Source: Acanthosoma haemorrhoidale (Eukaryota; Arthropoda; Insecta; Hemiptera; Acanthosomatidae). From it: a stretch of DNA of 64,000 nucleotides. Shown in pieces: positions 22,985-35,310 of this stretch (positions are counted from its first letter, which is position 1; the number at the start of each line of letters is the position of its first letter). The notes under the pieces are model-generated. The model was not told the DNA's origin. It saw only the letters and a program-made list of their open reading frames with translations, and ran no database searches. The translations under genes were made by a program, and so were the position numbers. The stretch covers positions 90,257,474 to 90,321,473 of the forward strand of contig OV884011.1 in the NCBI GenBank assembly GCA_930367205.1, in the 5' to 3' direction.

Positions 22985-25060
22985 TGGAGTTGGGATGGAT
23001 TGAGGACACGACGGCAATTAGTCCAGGTAAATATTGCTCATCCGATGGAACAACAACGCGACTGCAAATACCATAATTTTACAGGATGAGGAAAAATGTT
23101 TTCTTCTTGGGGAAAGTTACTATCTCTCGCCGGTTCAACGACACAACTACCCCTGGCGTCCCTATCATTAAGACGGGATCCTTTTCGGTAAATCATGTTT
23201 TTTCTGACAATTATGACGTGCCAGCCTGAGTCAACGAATTTGACAGCAACGTCATTAAAAATTATTCAGGCCGACAATTGAAAAGATATATCAAAAAGTA
23301 CAATGGTGGTACATCATCGAGTGGAAGAAATGTACCATTGCCTTAATTATGAAAGATGTATTGTAACAATTATCACCATTACGCTGAGAAGATGCTCATA
23401 TCGGATGTGAACGACGAATAAACATTCAACAGTATCAACCCTCATAGAAAAATCAAATGAATTCGATGTTTTTCACAGTGCCTCGCGTGAAGAATCGGTC
23501 GATCCTACTTAAGCAGGTCGATATTATTCACTATCTAGGATAGGATATCTAGGTGGGAATAAGGGTTCCACTCACTATTCGTAAATAAGGTAACTATTGC
23601 CAATGGGCTATAACCTGTCTTAAATTCTTAATCTTCTGGGAGGAGGAACTGAATTAAGTAGACACCCAGAGACCCAGGTAAAACTTAATTAAAATTAAAA
23701 AAAAAAAAAACAGGGGCAAAGATGTTATCTCTCCAACTTCTTTGAACGTAAATTTTGATTAAAAAAATGAACTTCCTGGGAGAATAGCTTTTTATTCGTC
23801 GGGGCAGTGGTGGGTCGTTTATTCGTATAAAACAGGGAGGATCTAAAGTGAGATATAGAATGCTATCTATTTTCAGCTGCTACTTGGAAAGGCTACTTCC
23901 CTAGTAAATGGAAAGACACGTTGTATTCATATTAATGACAGGAATCACAAATAACCCAAAGAACAGGGCGACAAATCTTCTTTCAATTTTCGTGGACGTC
24001 ATGGAAAGATTGTTCTTATCAATTTATACCAAGACAGAGATTCACACGACCAGTATGCAGAACAAAAACAACAACCGATGCTACAAAAAAATATGGAAAC
24101 CTTGTCAAAAAGTCTAGAACTCGATATGTGCTTGGTATCTTCTTTAATATAGCGGGAAAATTCGAAAATCTATAGTGGCCATCGAATCTGGAACTTTTAA
24201 GAAAACACAGATGCACAGAGCTCATAAAAAGCTATTTGTGACAATGCATACCGAAAGTTCCTAGCGCTAGTAAAATTATTCAAAGAAACATTGCGTAGGG
24301 GTGTGGTCAGGGATATGTTCTTGGACCATATCTTATAAGTCGTTGTATTTGACTTCCAGAGCTGAGTTTGAAGTCATGGGGCAGTGCCCCGTAAGTACTA
24401 TATTGGGATGGTGCATAAAACATACATTGAAGCTCATTGCTGAATAATTGTTTATGAAAGGCAAATTAGGCCACAGATTCACAAATAGCCCAAGGGATCA
24501 ATGCAGGGGGTACTAAACTAGTGATGCTATTCTCTGTTAAATATTTTGGATTGCACATCGGAGGGCGAATGAACGTCAGCGTTAAAGCATCACATTTACG
24601 GGGCACAGGGTTGCGCCTCTTTTTTAGACTAGGGACAATATCTACTCTATACTGGCTACTCCAATTGCAATGCTGTACTTATGCGACAGTTACCTTCGAA
24701 ACACTAGCCTCGGCTTGAAATCTTACCAATAAATCGGAGGCTTTATCAGCTAAAGCACAGAGGTGGGGATTGTTTATGTTGACAAGAGGCTATAGGATCA
24801 TTACAACGGATGCTTTCTAAGTGATTGTGCTGCATTACCCTATTGACTAACAGAAATACAGGGGTTTGCTTTGTACAAATCAGAACCATGCCCTCATAAA
24901 GTGGACACACCCTTATATTTAGGACCATGAGATCTCGGGAAACAGTAAAGCATGTTGAATAGCAGGCTGTTCTAGTCTGGCTGTAACGTCATCAATTCGA
25001 GGACAACATTTGGGTATATTTTCTGCCCTAGAGGAGAGAATGAACTGCACTAGGGAACTT
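22985..25060 (+). pseudogene. R1-like LINE, RT domain and tail
   Basis: The RT part is held in one frame from about 24113 to 24960, broken by several stop codons. It reads SRTRYVLGIFFNIAGKFENL, stop, WPSNLELLRKH, then GCGQGYVLGPYL (24299-24334), then KYFGLHIGGRMNVSVKASHL and AKAQRWGLFMLTRGYR, ITTDAF. These equal R1-clade motifs: motif A 'YVLGIFLDIxGAFDN.WWP', motif B 'GCPQGSVLGP', 'KYLGVxIG' and the post-RT 'AQR..LL..T.AYRT.ST.AL'. The first catalytic Asp of motif A is Asn here (codon 24146-24148). Upstream, TKTTTDA near 24067 fits the 'RS T.DA' RT block. The endonuclease half (22985-23880) is only weakly supported (VQVNIAH). R1 elements insert in 28S rDNA, but no rDNA is seen here. Confidence 0.75.
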
Positions 25061-27974
25061 CACCAAGATGCTTAGCGAATTGGGGGGCATTAACGAAAAG
25101 CGCTATTATTGCAAGAAGGATATAAACATATATTTGCACCTAATACATTACTAGAATTAGGTTCTTAAAATTGGTACTTGCTTGCATTCTTTTGTAACAA
25201 AAGTCAAAATAATGGTTGCTCTAGATACCTCAACAATTGTTTGTTTCAGTTGGTATGTCCTACATTGCAGCCTTATGATTCGCTGTGCTCCTTAAGCTAG
25301 GAGAGGCGCCCTGGCCTCACTTTTCAAAATTAAAAATTTTCGATTGAGATGGAGAGCGCAGGTAACCCAAATGTAAAATGGGGGCATTGGAGGGTGTAAT
25401 AAAAAAAAATCATTTGCCTTTTATTTGCAGCAAGGTACTATGAAGGGATTGTAGATAATCATTCTAGTGATTGTTGTGTAAACCAAAGATAGTCATTTTT
25501 AGGGTACACGCCCTTCAAAGGGCAGAACCTCCTAGAGTTGGAAAATAGATGCCTGAATTGAATATCGACCTAATACAAATTCAAATACTTGCCAACACAG
25601 TAAGTAAGATTACAAACATAATGACTTCACTGGAAAACTTCCTTAACCTACATTCTAGCTAATTATATCTGATAAAAATTACCTTTCAGGCACGAAATAT
25701 TGACCTACACATAGAAAGTTTGCTTTTCTGAGATATGCCAGGTCTATTTGATTTATCCAATAGAGATAATATTAATTTCTCTTATTAATTTAACATTATC
25801 TAACCATTTCTGCTGTAATTCGTGTAATCTCAATCGTTGATCTAACACCATTGCTACAAAACTATTTTCTTTACCAAAGCAATATAAAAGAAACATGTAC
25901 TTTGGAGTAATACTTTACTGTTAAGCAACATTTTTTATATTAACCTCCGAGAAAAATTTACTTATACAGTTTGGGAATTACTTAGTTATACAGGTTAAGG
26001 AAGGTGCACATAAAGTAAATTTTTGATTTGAGAGGTTATCCTAACATATCTGAACTGAACAGTAACTCATTAAAAGCTTGTTCATATCTGGATTTTTATA
26101 AGAATAACCTTTATCAATTCCGGATATTATTATGAATAATATTATTTCGAAGTATTTTGAGTAAGAGAATTAAGGAATATATGCTCACAAGACTAATAGT
26201 GTCTTTATAGAATTATCTATTTAATCCTTATACTTACCACTTATTAGGGTTTCGTCAGGGCCTTTCAAAACCAAATACCATGTTTTTAACCATGTCATAT
26301 GCCTCAGGGCCAGTGCATATGAGTCCCTGACTTGACCAGTAAGCACTAAACTATACATGAAACCTTCATTGGGTGATGCTAGTTCAGCAATTTATTGGGC
26401 ACTATAAAACATGATTAATAGTAATTAGTTAATTAATTGTTCATTATCAAAAGAAAAATGTGACTAAATCACATAACTATATAAGTCTCAATAAATAAAG
26501 TAAATTAAAGGACTTCATTTTTTTAATTAATGATAATCTAAATAATTGAATGAACGTCAGGAGATCTATGCAGCATCATTAACTATAATGTACCAAAAAA
26601 TAGTTGATAAATTGTTTCTAAGACTAATGAAAATTATATTTATGAAACCACTTCATTCTGTATTATATGCTGGAAGTATCATTCAACTGGGAGTAGAACA
26701 ACTACATAAACAAACTGTTAATTAGGCCCCAAACAACCATCGCATTTTTGTACGTACATTAGATGTATATAACTACTTCAATATAATTTAAGTAAGAAAA
26801 AAGGAGATTTCATAAAACATCTCCTTTTTAAATACCTTTTCTCCAAAGTAACTGCAGTGAATTACAGGTGAATTGCTTCGAAAACTCGATTTCTGACATT
26901 TTTGGAGTACACGAAAGGGTAAACAGACAGAGATAGATATCTATGTATTTATTTTCATATAAAATATGCAACCAATAGGAATAATCCTATTATTTTTTTT
27001 TTTTTTGTAAATAAGGGCAACCAAGATAATGTTTGTAGGCCGTGACCCCATGGAGTCGCTGCTAATGGTTCTTGGAAGAAGAGCGCAATGTCTGGTACCT
27101 GGAACAAGTTTCATAAAAACGTTTCTTGATCAGCTTGCCAGAATTAATATTTAGTATCTGTCTTCCATTCATAGTTTAATGAGTAACTAGGGGTATAAAA
27201 TTATTTAAAGTGTTTATTAGCACGTATCAGTTGAAATGAACGTGAATTATAATCATCTATTCTCTGACAATGAAAAACTATCCTATTTTCTTTCATCAGT
27301 AATAATTAGATTTTTTGTTATATAGTAATAGCAACTACTCTAAAGTAGTTATAGTCAGTCAAAGGCCAAATTACAAATCAAATTCATTATGAGCTCCAAA
27401 GTTATGAGAATAGTGTTTTACATTTAAACAGTATTTATTTCTCCAATGCCCAAATTTCCCAATATATTTTCTGAAGGCCTTAAATTATTTATTTCAAATA
27501 AAATATGTACTCGTATTGAAATGAGCTCCTTATACTGCATTTTAAGGAGGAACTGTAAAACCCTATCAAATTAATACCCACATCAGCAACCTGAACACTG
27601 CCAGAACTGCGCGACCTCCTGGAATAGATAATTACGAAAGTTATTAAGCTTTTAGCATACCACCGGATGGAATAATGACGATACTGACATATCTTGCCAA
27701 ATTAACAGTAAGCCCTCAAATAATAGAATGATGTTGAACCGTTGAAAAGGAGGACGTCGAAAAGATTACTTTTAGGTGTAGTATGTAGTATTTGCAGTTT
27801 TGTCGGTCCTGAGATCCGAGGGAGTTGATATAATGCGTTTATTTATTATCGAATAGTTTAATGTACTCATGCTAGCAGTTAACGATATGTTCCTGAGGAT
27901 AGACAATTATTTTCAACTCTCGGGAAATTGTTTTTTCTATATAACAATAACAAAAGAACAAACTTTATCGTGAT
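25061..27974. other. AT-rich non-coding DNA
   Basis: No gene recognised. The only notable structure is a terminator-like hairpin at 26798-26829, listed separately. Confidence 0.4.
26798..26829. repeat. perfect 11-bp hairpin
   Basis: AAAAAGGAGAT (26798-26808) pairs with ATCTCCTTTTT (26819-26829) around a 10-nt loop. In eukaryotic DNA this is not a terminator; it may be chance or a foldback remnant. Confidence 0.8.
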
Positions 27975-28325
27975 AAAATTACAATACCCCTTATTGAGCA
28001 ACAAGTAATTTTGATCAATGTTCTCATTTATACCATATTCATAGTTCTTCATTCAGTATTATACAACAGCCAAGAGATCTCCCAAATCTACATGGTTGTC
28101 ACCTCCCTTGCATGCGAAAGAGGAAGCGGAGTCTTGAGAAGTACCATACGCTATCACGGGACCGGGTACGAAACAGTGGAAGCTGGCAAAGAGCGGGAGA
28201 CCCTTATATGCTCAGGACATGATTGGAGAAACTGGCCATGCCAGGACTCCCACAGTCACGTATTTATACCAGGTCACGAGGCCACTGCCGGTTTAGTCTC
28301 CGAAGAGGATTATAGGGCTATGTAG
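27975..28325 (-). mobile_element. family-2 LINE 3' UTR and end
   Basis: On minus it shares with 47585-47810 the blocks AAGACTCCGCTTC, GGTGACA.CCATGT and TGGGAG, and the terminal region TATGGTAT.AAT...AACATT and AATTA.TT.TTGC. Its 5' part matches 22018-22080 (CCCTATAATCCT, GGCAGTGGCCTCGTGACCT). The 104-codon frame on plus (28011-28325) is a shadow of this repeat. No ORF2 sequence long enough to read remains. Confidence 0.65.
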
Positions 28326-29129
28326 CGCAGTGTGCTCCCAACTGTACTTCCATGTCAACCTTCTGTCAAGATGGGCGCCTAACTATCAGGAAATTGGCGT
28401 AAAATATACGGGAATCCTATTCTGAATCTGTTGCCTTCTACTGTCCCCGACCCAGATTTACCCAGAATGGCTTCTGAAAAGGGAATAGTTACGTGATTTG
28501 CAGTATTAGTCTGCAATACTACCATTTTTTTCCCCCAATTACATCAATTCCAATTAAAATTAACATCATTGCCTACTTCTATCATACCGGCATATATTGG
28601 TATTATACAAAACAAATTTTAACTAGACAAGGAATTGATGTGAGGCACAATGTAGAAACAGCAAAAGAATATTCTACGTTGAATCCAGATTGGTAGTTAT
28701 GACGTAAATATAAGATTGAGCGAGTGACTTGTGAGAAAATATCGAAAAATAATAATTCAAATTTGAATCAATTTATTCCCAACATTTTCTTGGTAAAAAT
28801 AATCATGTGCTTTTCATATACTATAAAACGAAACAAATATCGTATTTGCGTTCACATGCACGTGTAAATTTTAAGTTATAAAAAACTATAAACGGAAATC
28901 CTATTGACAAAAAATAAAAATAAAAAATTATATGGTAATGTAAAAACGTACCTCTATAATTATGGTTCAAGCCCTTATGTATCTGGGATTTATGTATGTT
29001 AGCAAAATGTTCAACTAATGGATTCTCTATGTGTTTACATTTGTGGTTGTCAACACAAAATATTTATGTTTGCCTTGAGGGCGGCCCAGTCCCAGCTAGA
29101 AAAATCTTCAAGACTATGACGTCATATTA
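28326..29129. other. non-coding DNA
   Basis: AT-rich with no element recognised. A 67-codon frame at 28493-28696 has no motif. Confidence 0.4.
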
Positions 29130-29202
29130 TCATAAACAAGAAATTTCTGGGTAGTAATTTTTTTGTTCACTGTCAGGCTTCTCGTTCACGTCGAGCTTCT
29201 CG

Positions 29203-29220
29203 ATCACTTCGGGGTCACCA
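29203..29220 (-). other. primer-binding site, tRNA-Trp
   Basis: Minus strand TGGTGACCCCGAAGTGAT. It matches the complement of the animal tRNA-Trp 3' end including CCA at 17 of 18 positions (A instead of C at position 13). It starts two bases after the LTR end, as a retroelement primer site should. Confidence 0.8.
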
Positions 29221-29600
29221 GTTGTCGGGTTGCCACTAGGGGAGTGCCTAATCACTCTAGCCCTGGCGACAAGTGCGGTTTGTTGTAGTTTATAACATGG
29301 GCCATGTTCCATGTCGGCGTTAATATCTGACTCCATTTTATGATAGGAATGTGTCCCGACAATACACTATGTTCAAGAGAAGAGGTACAGAGGTTTCATA
29401 AAGAATAAGACCAGTTTTCAGAGTTCGGGTGGGGGCCCGGCAGCGTAACAGGTACAAGGCGCCAGAGGGTCTGCAAGGCGGCTGAGAAATAGGGTGACGG
29501 GCTCAGAGGCGCTGAAGAGAGAGTAGGCTGACGAGGAGTCTAAGTGACTGCCTTCCAGGGCCAAGTGGCCTTGGTGTAAAGCGGCTGAGGAGATGAGGAG

Positions 29601-29646
29601 ACTGAGAAAGAGTAGGCCTACAGGGTGAAACCCCGGGTTTAAATAT
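29601..29646 (-). promoter_or_regulatory. possible LTR core promoter
   Basis: ATATTTAAA (29646-29638 on minus) is TATA-like, and TCAGT (29605-29601) matches an arthropod initiator. The spacing from TATA to initiator A is 43 bases, longer than the usual 30 or so, so one of the two may be incidental. Confidence 0.35.
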
Positions 29647-29992
29647 TGTTTCCCCTTCCTACCGGAAGGTGGAGCCTGGCCTGAAAGGGGTATGTTTATG
29701 ATGTCACACCTGCCACGAGGAACGTGACCCCTCATCCCCTAAAGGACTGTTTTATGGCATGGCTTTTAGATTTTATGACCGCCGGAAGGTGACCCTAGGT
29801 CTACCGGGTCTGTTTTATGACGGCTAGGTGGCTTTTAAGCCGTGCACCTGCTGTTACCTGACTTGTTACGACTGCCGGCCCCTGCATGATTTATTGCTTA
29901 AAACTTTAAACATGATTTACATTAATTACAATATATTATATATGCACCAGAGTATAGGGTGATTTAACACTTATGTAGTTAGGATCGCTACA

Positions 29993-31975
29993 TTCACACA
30001 TGTATTGGGAGCAGTACCTTAATACATTGATCTTGTAGCAGGATCGCCAGGAGTTGACAGGTGATTTTGCAACTGGCAGTTCATACTGGCGTTCACGAAC
30101 ATCTCGGGGAGTCGTTTAGGGCTTATCAAAAGGTGCATCGATCAATGTGCAATCAATCGCTATGTGACTAAAGCAGTGACGCAGTTGTTAGCGTATCTAA
30201 TGGTGATCTTATACGGACTTTTAAACTTGCGATTAAATGATCAGATCCTATGTCCTAAATGCTTTGTTTAGGTTCTGTTATTTACTGTAGGGAAGACAAT
30301 GATTTATTTTGTTTTTATAAAGCTGCTCTGCTTCTTTGTAATTTTAAGGTAGTTCGTAGTTCATTTCTTGGATGTTTCTTTTTGATGGAGGTTATTTCTT
30401 ATTATTTATCCATGGCGTAACAGGGATATCCTTCAATAGAGAGAACACTTTTGTTTTATTCTTAAATAATGATTATATCGAGTGGGTTGGCTGAAAGGGA
30501 GACAAATTTCGTCAGGGTCTGTCTGAGTTAAAGCCACTGCTGCTTTCGCCACTGCACTCCTTTTCGCTTTTAAAAGCATTCCATCCTCTAACTACAACCA
30601 GCCCTAAATATCCATAATGTCTCAGGCGTAATGGCAGTATTTAATAAAGATATCGCCCTTTGCAACTGTAAAGGCAATAAATTACAAAAGGATTACCAGC
30701 TGAAATTATCAAGCTGGTAGTAAATTATTCCATTTAGCACCTCCCCTCCCTCTAACCAACGGATTGATTTATAATTTCGATCCATATTCAATTTGTAGTG
30801 CATATATCAAAGTTCCATGGGTAAAATAAATAAAACAGAAGTGTGTAAGAGGGATGATAAAGTGTCGGAAAAAGGTGCATTATCTGCGTCCCTGTGTAAT
30901 TTAGTGGTCTGCCGTGGTGAACCTTTATCGACGGGATGTAGTCCAGAGCGCGGGCCCAAGGACGGTTCGCCGGGATCGCCTACGGTTTCCTGCCGTATCT
31001 ATCGTGTTGGCGTCTCGGATTAGCAACCGCCCACCACGCAAGGACGCAAGGACATCTCCACTAGCAATGCAGGTGCGCATACCGTTCTCATTATTACTGC
31101 CATTAGCGAAGTAATTAATGGCCTAGGGGTTCCAGGCAATGGCGTGCACCGCGATAAATGCGGGGGATTTCGCTCTTTCACCGGCGGGTCATTTTTTTTC
31201 CCTGTTCCTAATTATACTGATTTATGTCATTTCATAACTAGCGAGAAAAATACGCCCATTAGCGCTAAATTAAGTCAAGGTAGAATTTAATTGTTTGTTT
31301 TTTTCGAATGCCGTGCACCAAAGCGTCGCGAATTCAATGTACTGTAATTTTGACGAGAGATTCGGTAGTTGGAAAAAGTTAACTCAGAAATTTTAAAAGC
31401 TCAAAATATAGATTTTGTACATGTTATATTCTAATAGCTTTTTCTTTGTTACCGAGCGTGGGGATTCCCAAAACCCATTGTAAATCTCCAATAAGATCCA
31501 GTCATCGGTCTACCAATTTTCCTGCTAACAAGATCTTCCTTCAACATCGTTTCGGGGTTCGAGCTGCCCTGTATTTTCATAATTTGCCTAAACCTTCTTG
31601 TAAAGGTCACCTGGTGCTTCAGCCTTCTCGATCTGCCACCTTCTCGAGTGTTTACATATCCTCCACAAAATAACATAACGAAAACGGAGTTGGTGCTCCT
31701 TGAAGCTATGTAAATACAAGAACGACTCAAAATAATTCAGTGGTAAAACACGTGGGATCGATAATGAATAAACCGTATTAAACGGAGCTAGTTAGAATTA
31801 ATAGTACAAATAGTGTACAAAGCAATATTAAGGATTAAAGTATTTGAAAAAAATACTTTTTGTTGGTGAGTGGCGACTTACATAAACGCGACGATATGCT
31901 TCTAGTAGAAGAAATTAACTTAGCTTTTAAGCTAAGCATATGTGGCTTCCACATAGTGATGCAGGTATCGCAAAA
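29993..31975. other. non-coding DNA with GC-rich patch
   Basis: No gene recognised. From about 30890 to 31200 the sequence is GC-rich and non-repetitive, with CATTAGCGAAGTAATTAATG in its second half. Open frames there (66 and 68 codons) overlap in different phases and have no motif. Confidence 0.35.
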
Positions 31976-32725
31976 GATTGAATGTTGGATGCTAGCAATG
32001 CGTTATTTGATAATAAAAAGGATATCGTAAACACTATTCGACGTATTCCATTATCAATTTCTTCGGTCATAAGGAATAAACTACTTTTGGCAAAGGAAAA
32101 CTACATAACTTTGAAAAAAACTAAACCATCCAAAACGTTTCCGGAACGTTTGTTTCCTTTTCTTTGAACTAGCCGGCCTTGGAAGCTCCACTCTTTTCTA
32201 CCTTCTTTTTTTTTACTCTACCATGACCGTAATGGCATCAGTCAGTTCAAACATTATTTGGAAAAACTTAAACCTGAAATTAAACAAGATACAGACTGAA
32301 AAAGTTGAGAACGTTTATCATACACAAGTTTTTCATACATGCCTAGTGGAGTGTGCGCCAGTAAAGTGGCGAATGTTTTTAAGAACAACAAAGCTGTATT
32401 ACAGTTGGAAATACTTCAGTTCTATGGAGATGATGCTTTATAGGACATTTTTGCTCAAGTTCTAAAAAACTCTTGACAGTGACCAAATTTGATTAAAAAT
32501 GTGTTGAAAAAGTATCCAGAACTAAAAGCTTTAGCTATAAAATGGTGTGACATGTTTGGTTCTACTCACGTGTGTGAAGAAGCATTCTCAAAAATGAAGT
32601 TCATTAAGAACCGGTACAGACCTTGACTCACTGATGATCATCACCTTAACAGCTTGCTGACAGTCAGCTGCACCAGCTTGACCCATAATTTCAGGCAGGC
32701 TATACAAAATAAACCATTTTAATAT
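31976..32725 (+). pseudogene. hAT transposase remnant with C-terminal dimerisation domain
   Basis: hAT transposases cut and paste DNA elements as oligomers through a C-terminal dimerisation region. Here that region is clear on plus: KYPELKALAIKWCDMFG (from 32510), STHVCEEAFSKMKFIKNRYR, a stop in place of a residue, LTDDHHLNSLLTV. This equals the 'YPNLR..A....MFGSTY.CEQ.FS.MK..KSK.RSRLTDEHL...L' signature of hAT/ZBED and GTF2IRD2-like proteins. Upstream NKAVLQLEILQFYGDDAL fits the linker before it. Near 31982-32125 a frame reads ALFDNKKDIVNTIRRIPLS, resembling N-terminal hAT sequence, so the middle of the gene is deleted. Stops and frameshifts make it non-functional. No terminal repeats were seen next to it. 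Confidence 0.78.
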
Positions 32726-34429
32726 TGGACATTAACCACAATGAACTGTAGTGAGTAGTCTTATTTGATTTATATGTACCTTGTATTATAAACATCATAA
32801 TATACCTCTGGTAGAGGTTAGCATCATGAAGGTTCAAAGTTCTGAATAGAAAGTGCTTTTGTTTTATTTGCATACATGATGGTTAGAAAGGCTTTCAGCT
32901 ATAAATAGGAGCACACAAGGGTAAAATAATTGAAGAAACGAGAGTGATTTCTATCTTTATGGATATTCAGTAAATGCTATTTCAGAAGGCCTATGTTAAA
33001 ATAGATCAACAACGTATTTACCCCTACTTTACTGCAATAATAAATTATTCATTTGATTTCCTTTGTTAATCCGGAGTGTACTTACTGCATATAATCGGAT
33101 GGGTACTAAAACTACGTAACACAGGTTTAAAATTGACAAAATAGAAGATGGTACATAAATTGGACGATGAACAACAAAACATAAATTAGAGATAGTATCT
33201 TACCCATACGTCTTTGAATAGGAAGGCAATAAATATGGGTCTCCTGGGGCGGTAATGGGTTCGTAGGTTAATGATGGAGACGTCATAATAGATTTCCTTC
33301 TAATCTATTGCCTCCCGGTGAAAGGGGAGAAGAAGAAAAACATCTCTTTTTCGGCAGAGCCATATTTCTTTCACGGCCAGGAGGGTAGCCGGTGGTGGTA
33401 GGGTTATGGAAATCCGACCTATTGCAGGGAGGTTATAATATGTAGATCCGGTGTCCCCATTAGAATAATGTACTTCTTAATGAAGAGATTAATGTCCTTG
33501 TAGGTGTATAACGGGCCCTCTACAAGACCTCATTTCATTCAAACGGCCCGAAGGACATTGTTCTGTAGATAATGATTGGGTTCTGTACCAGTCAATGAGC
33601 ATCTTCGCCTCTATTTGCCCTCCTCTCAGCTGAAGAAGCATAAACGAAATCCGGCCTGTCCTAGTCTCACTCAATTCCTTCTTCGATGAGATATGCGGGA
33701 ATATATAACATACTAAACGTATGTTACACACTAAAATATGGACGATCCCAAATGAACAGTTCAAATAATGAATACTATAAAATTATACCTTCATTCAGTT
33801 GGTTTTAAAAAGTGGTCAAGTTATTTATTTTCAAACGGGTTCAATTTCAACTGTTTTTTTTTTATAGTTTAAGTTCCGGAAATAACTTACAATAATAAAT
33901 TTCCCACATAGCTAAAAACACTTAAAGATTCTTACTCTGTGCTTATTCTACTACTTAAATAAATAAATTATATTAGTCAATAGTACCTATAAAAAAAACA
34001 CATTTTGTTGTTGCATCATTGGTGCTTTAAAAAAAATTTACTTAAGCTGATATATTATAAAATTATTCATGTGATATGTGATGTAAATTTTCAATCACAT
34101 TTGTATGCAACTTAAACAATTATAAACATTATTACAAACTACTGCTAATAATCTACACCAATGAGCTCGCAAATCATCTATTCATCAACAATCACCACAA
34201 CTTAAAATATTGTCGATAAGTATTAACAGGTTCCTGTAGTACCACCCATCTATACATGACACAGTAATCAATTTACTGAAAATACTTTCTCAGAAAAGTG
34301 ATGTTAGATAATCGATATCGAAAATCGATTATTTAAATCTATTGATGATTGTTTAAAGCACTGTAGACTACAGTGCAAACGACACCATTGTGAAACCCCA
34401 AGGTTGGTCCAAAGTATAGACTGTTTTCA
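32726..34429. other. non-coding DNA
   Basis: No gene recognised. A GC-balanced part (33230-33700) has a 91-codon minus frame without known motifs. Confidence 0.35.
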
Positions 34430-34920
34430 CCATTCTATGGTAGGGTTAGAGAGTGGTACATCTAGGACTAGCCCTAACCTAAGCTCATTGTATGAAGCCG
34501 AAGATCACTACAATGTACTTGGGTTCGAGTACATACAACCAGCAGACCACAGACTTCCTAAAATACCCTAACCTCTCGACATCCTTAGCTCCTTTCCGAT
34601 CCACTCGGCAATCCCGCCATTTCATCCATTGGTCACATTACCGACTAAATTCGATTTATTGAAACCTGAATTTCATAGATGATATAAATCTTATAATATT
34701 AAAAACTACTCTGCACAGACGGATCAAACCATCCTTATGGTGTATTAACAGTAGTATTCCCAGATATAAAGAACTCTCTTCCTTACCAATACTAATTGCT
34801 GAACTATTCGCTATCAAAATCGCCTGAGATGCAATAAAATAAAATAGCCATCCTAGTGTCTCGTTCTGATTCTCTAGGTGCACAGAAATCCCAAATTAAT
34901 GCGCAGAGAGGAGCTCACAC
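34430..34920 (+). pseudogene. RNase H domain of a LINE, fragment
   Basis: RNase H in LINE ORF2 removes the RNA template strand. Plus frames read CTDGSNHPYGV (the first Asp motif, near 34716), then after a shift LSSLPILIAELFAIKIA (conserved Glu in AELFAI, near 34800), then SDSLGA (third Asp motif, near 34866). That order, D...E...SDS, is the RNase H catalytic set. Before it, SSLYEAED resembles the 'SLYAEAGE' block seen also at 19.0 kb. Frames shift between motifs. It may be the domain missing from the 19-kb copy, but of a different insertion. Confidence 0.6.
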
Positions 34921-35104
34921 CCTATAACAGAAGCAATAACCTATAATTTATATTTTACTTATATAATTAATACCCTTAATTTAATAATTTATATTGTATA
35001 CTTATAATTGTAAATACACAAATTACTTTAATGTGAATTTCGACACTCATTGGAATCCCTATCGAGATAGCTGACTTAGCTCCCACAGATAGCAAAAACA
35101 AAAG

Positions 35105-35310
35105 GGTCTTTTTCAATATTCCCTATTCCTCCTAAAGATCACAAGCTATTGATATACAAGAGCATACTAAGGCCTACTCTGCTGTATGGTGCACCGCTAT
35201 TTCGTTATCTGACGTATACGACAGCTAAGAAACTCCAACAATTCCAAAACGGTACACTGATGAAAGTGGTCAAAGGTACTTCATTCGAGCAGCGAAGAAA
35301 CAGTGAGCCG
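35105..35310 (+). mobile_element. jockey-like ORF2 tail fragment (copy G)
   Basis: An uninterrupted plus frame reads HKLLIYKSILRPTLLYGAPL, FRYLTYTTAKKLQQFQNG, LMKVVKGTSFEQRRNSE. It is nearly the same as the minus-strand tail at 63.3-63.8 kb (LLIYKSILRPTLLYGAVL; LQQFQNGILMKVVRGTSF), so the two come from one subfamily. Both ends are cut: there is no 3' UTR, and unrelated DNA follows GTGAGC. Confidence 0.85.

Larger units (their letters stand above)
29130..29992 (-). mobile_element. Ty3/gypsy-type 5' LTR plus start of internal region
   Basis: On minus the LTR runs from 29992 (TGTAGCGATCC) to 29223 (CCCGACA), 770 bases with TG...CA ends. Two bases later comes a primer-binding site for tRNA-Trp (29203-29220). 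A short internal region follows to about 29130, after which coding homology is lost, so gag-pol is deleted and no second LTR is nearby. The LTR is much more GC-rich than its surroundings. tRNA-Trp priming is known for the CsRn1/Kabuki group of Ty3/gypsy elements, which is the best guess. The 105-codon and 68-codon frames here are LTR sequence, not genes. Confidence 0.72.

Noticed and set aside
29418..29735. 105-codon minus open frame in GC-rich DNA
   Set aside because: It lies wholly inside the LTR (promoter and leader region); composition explains the open frame.
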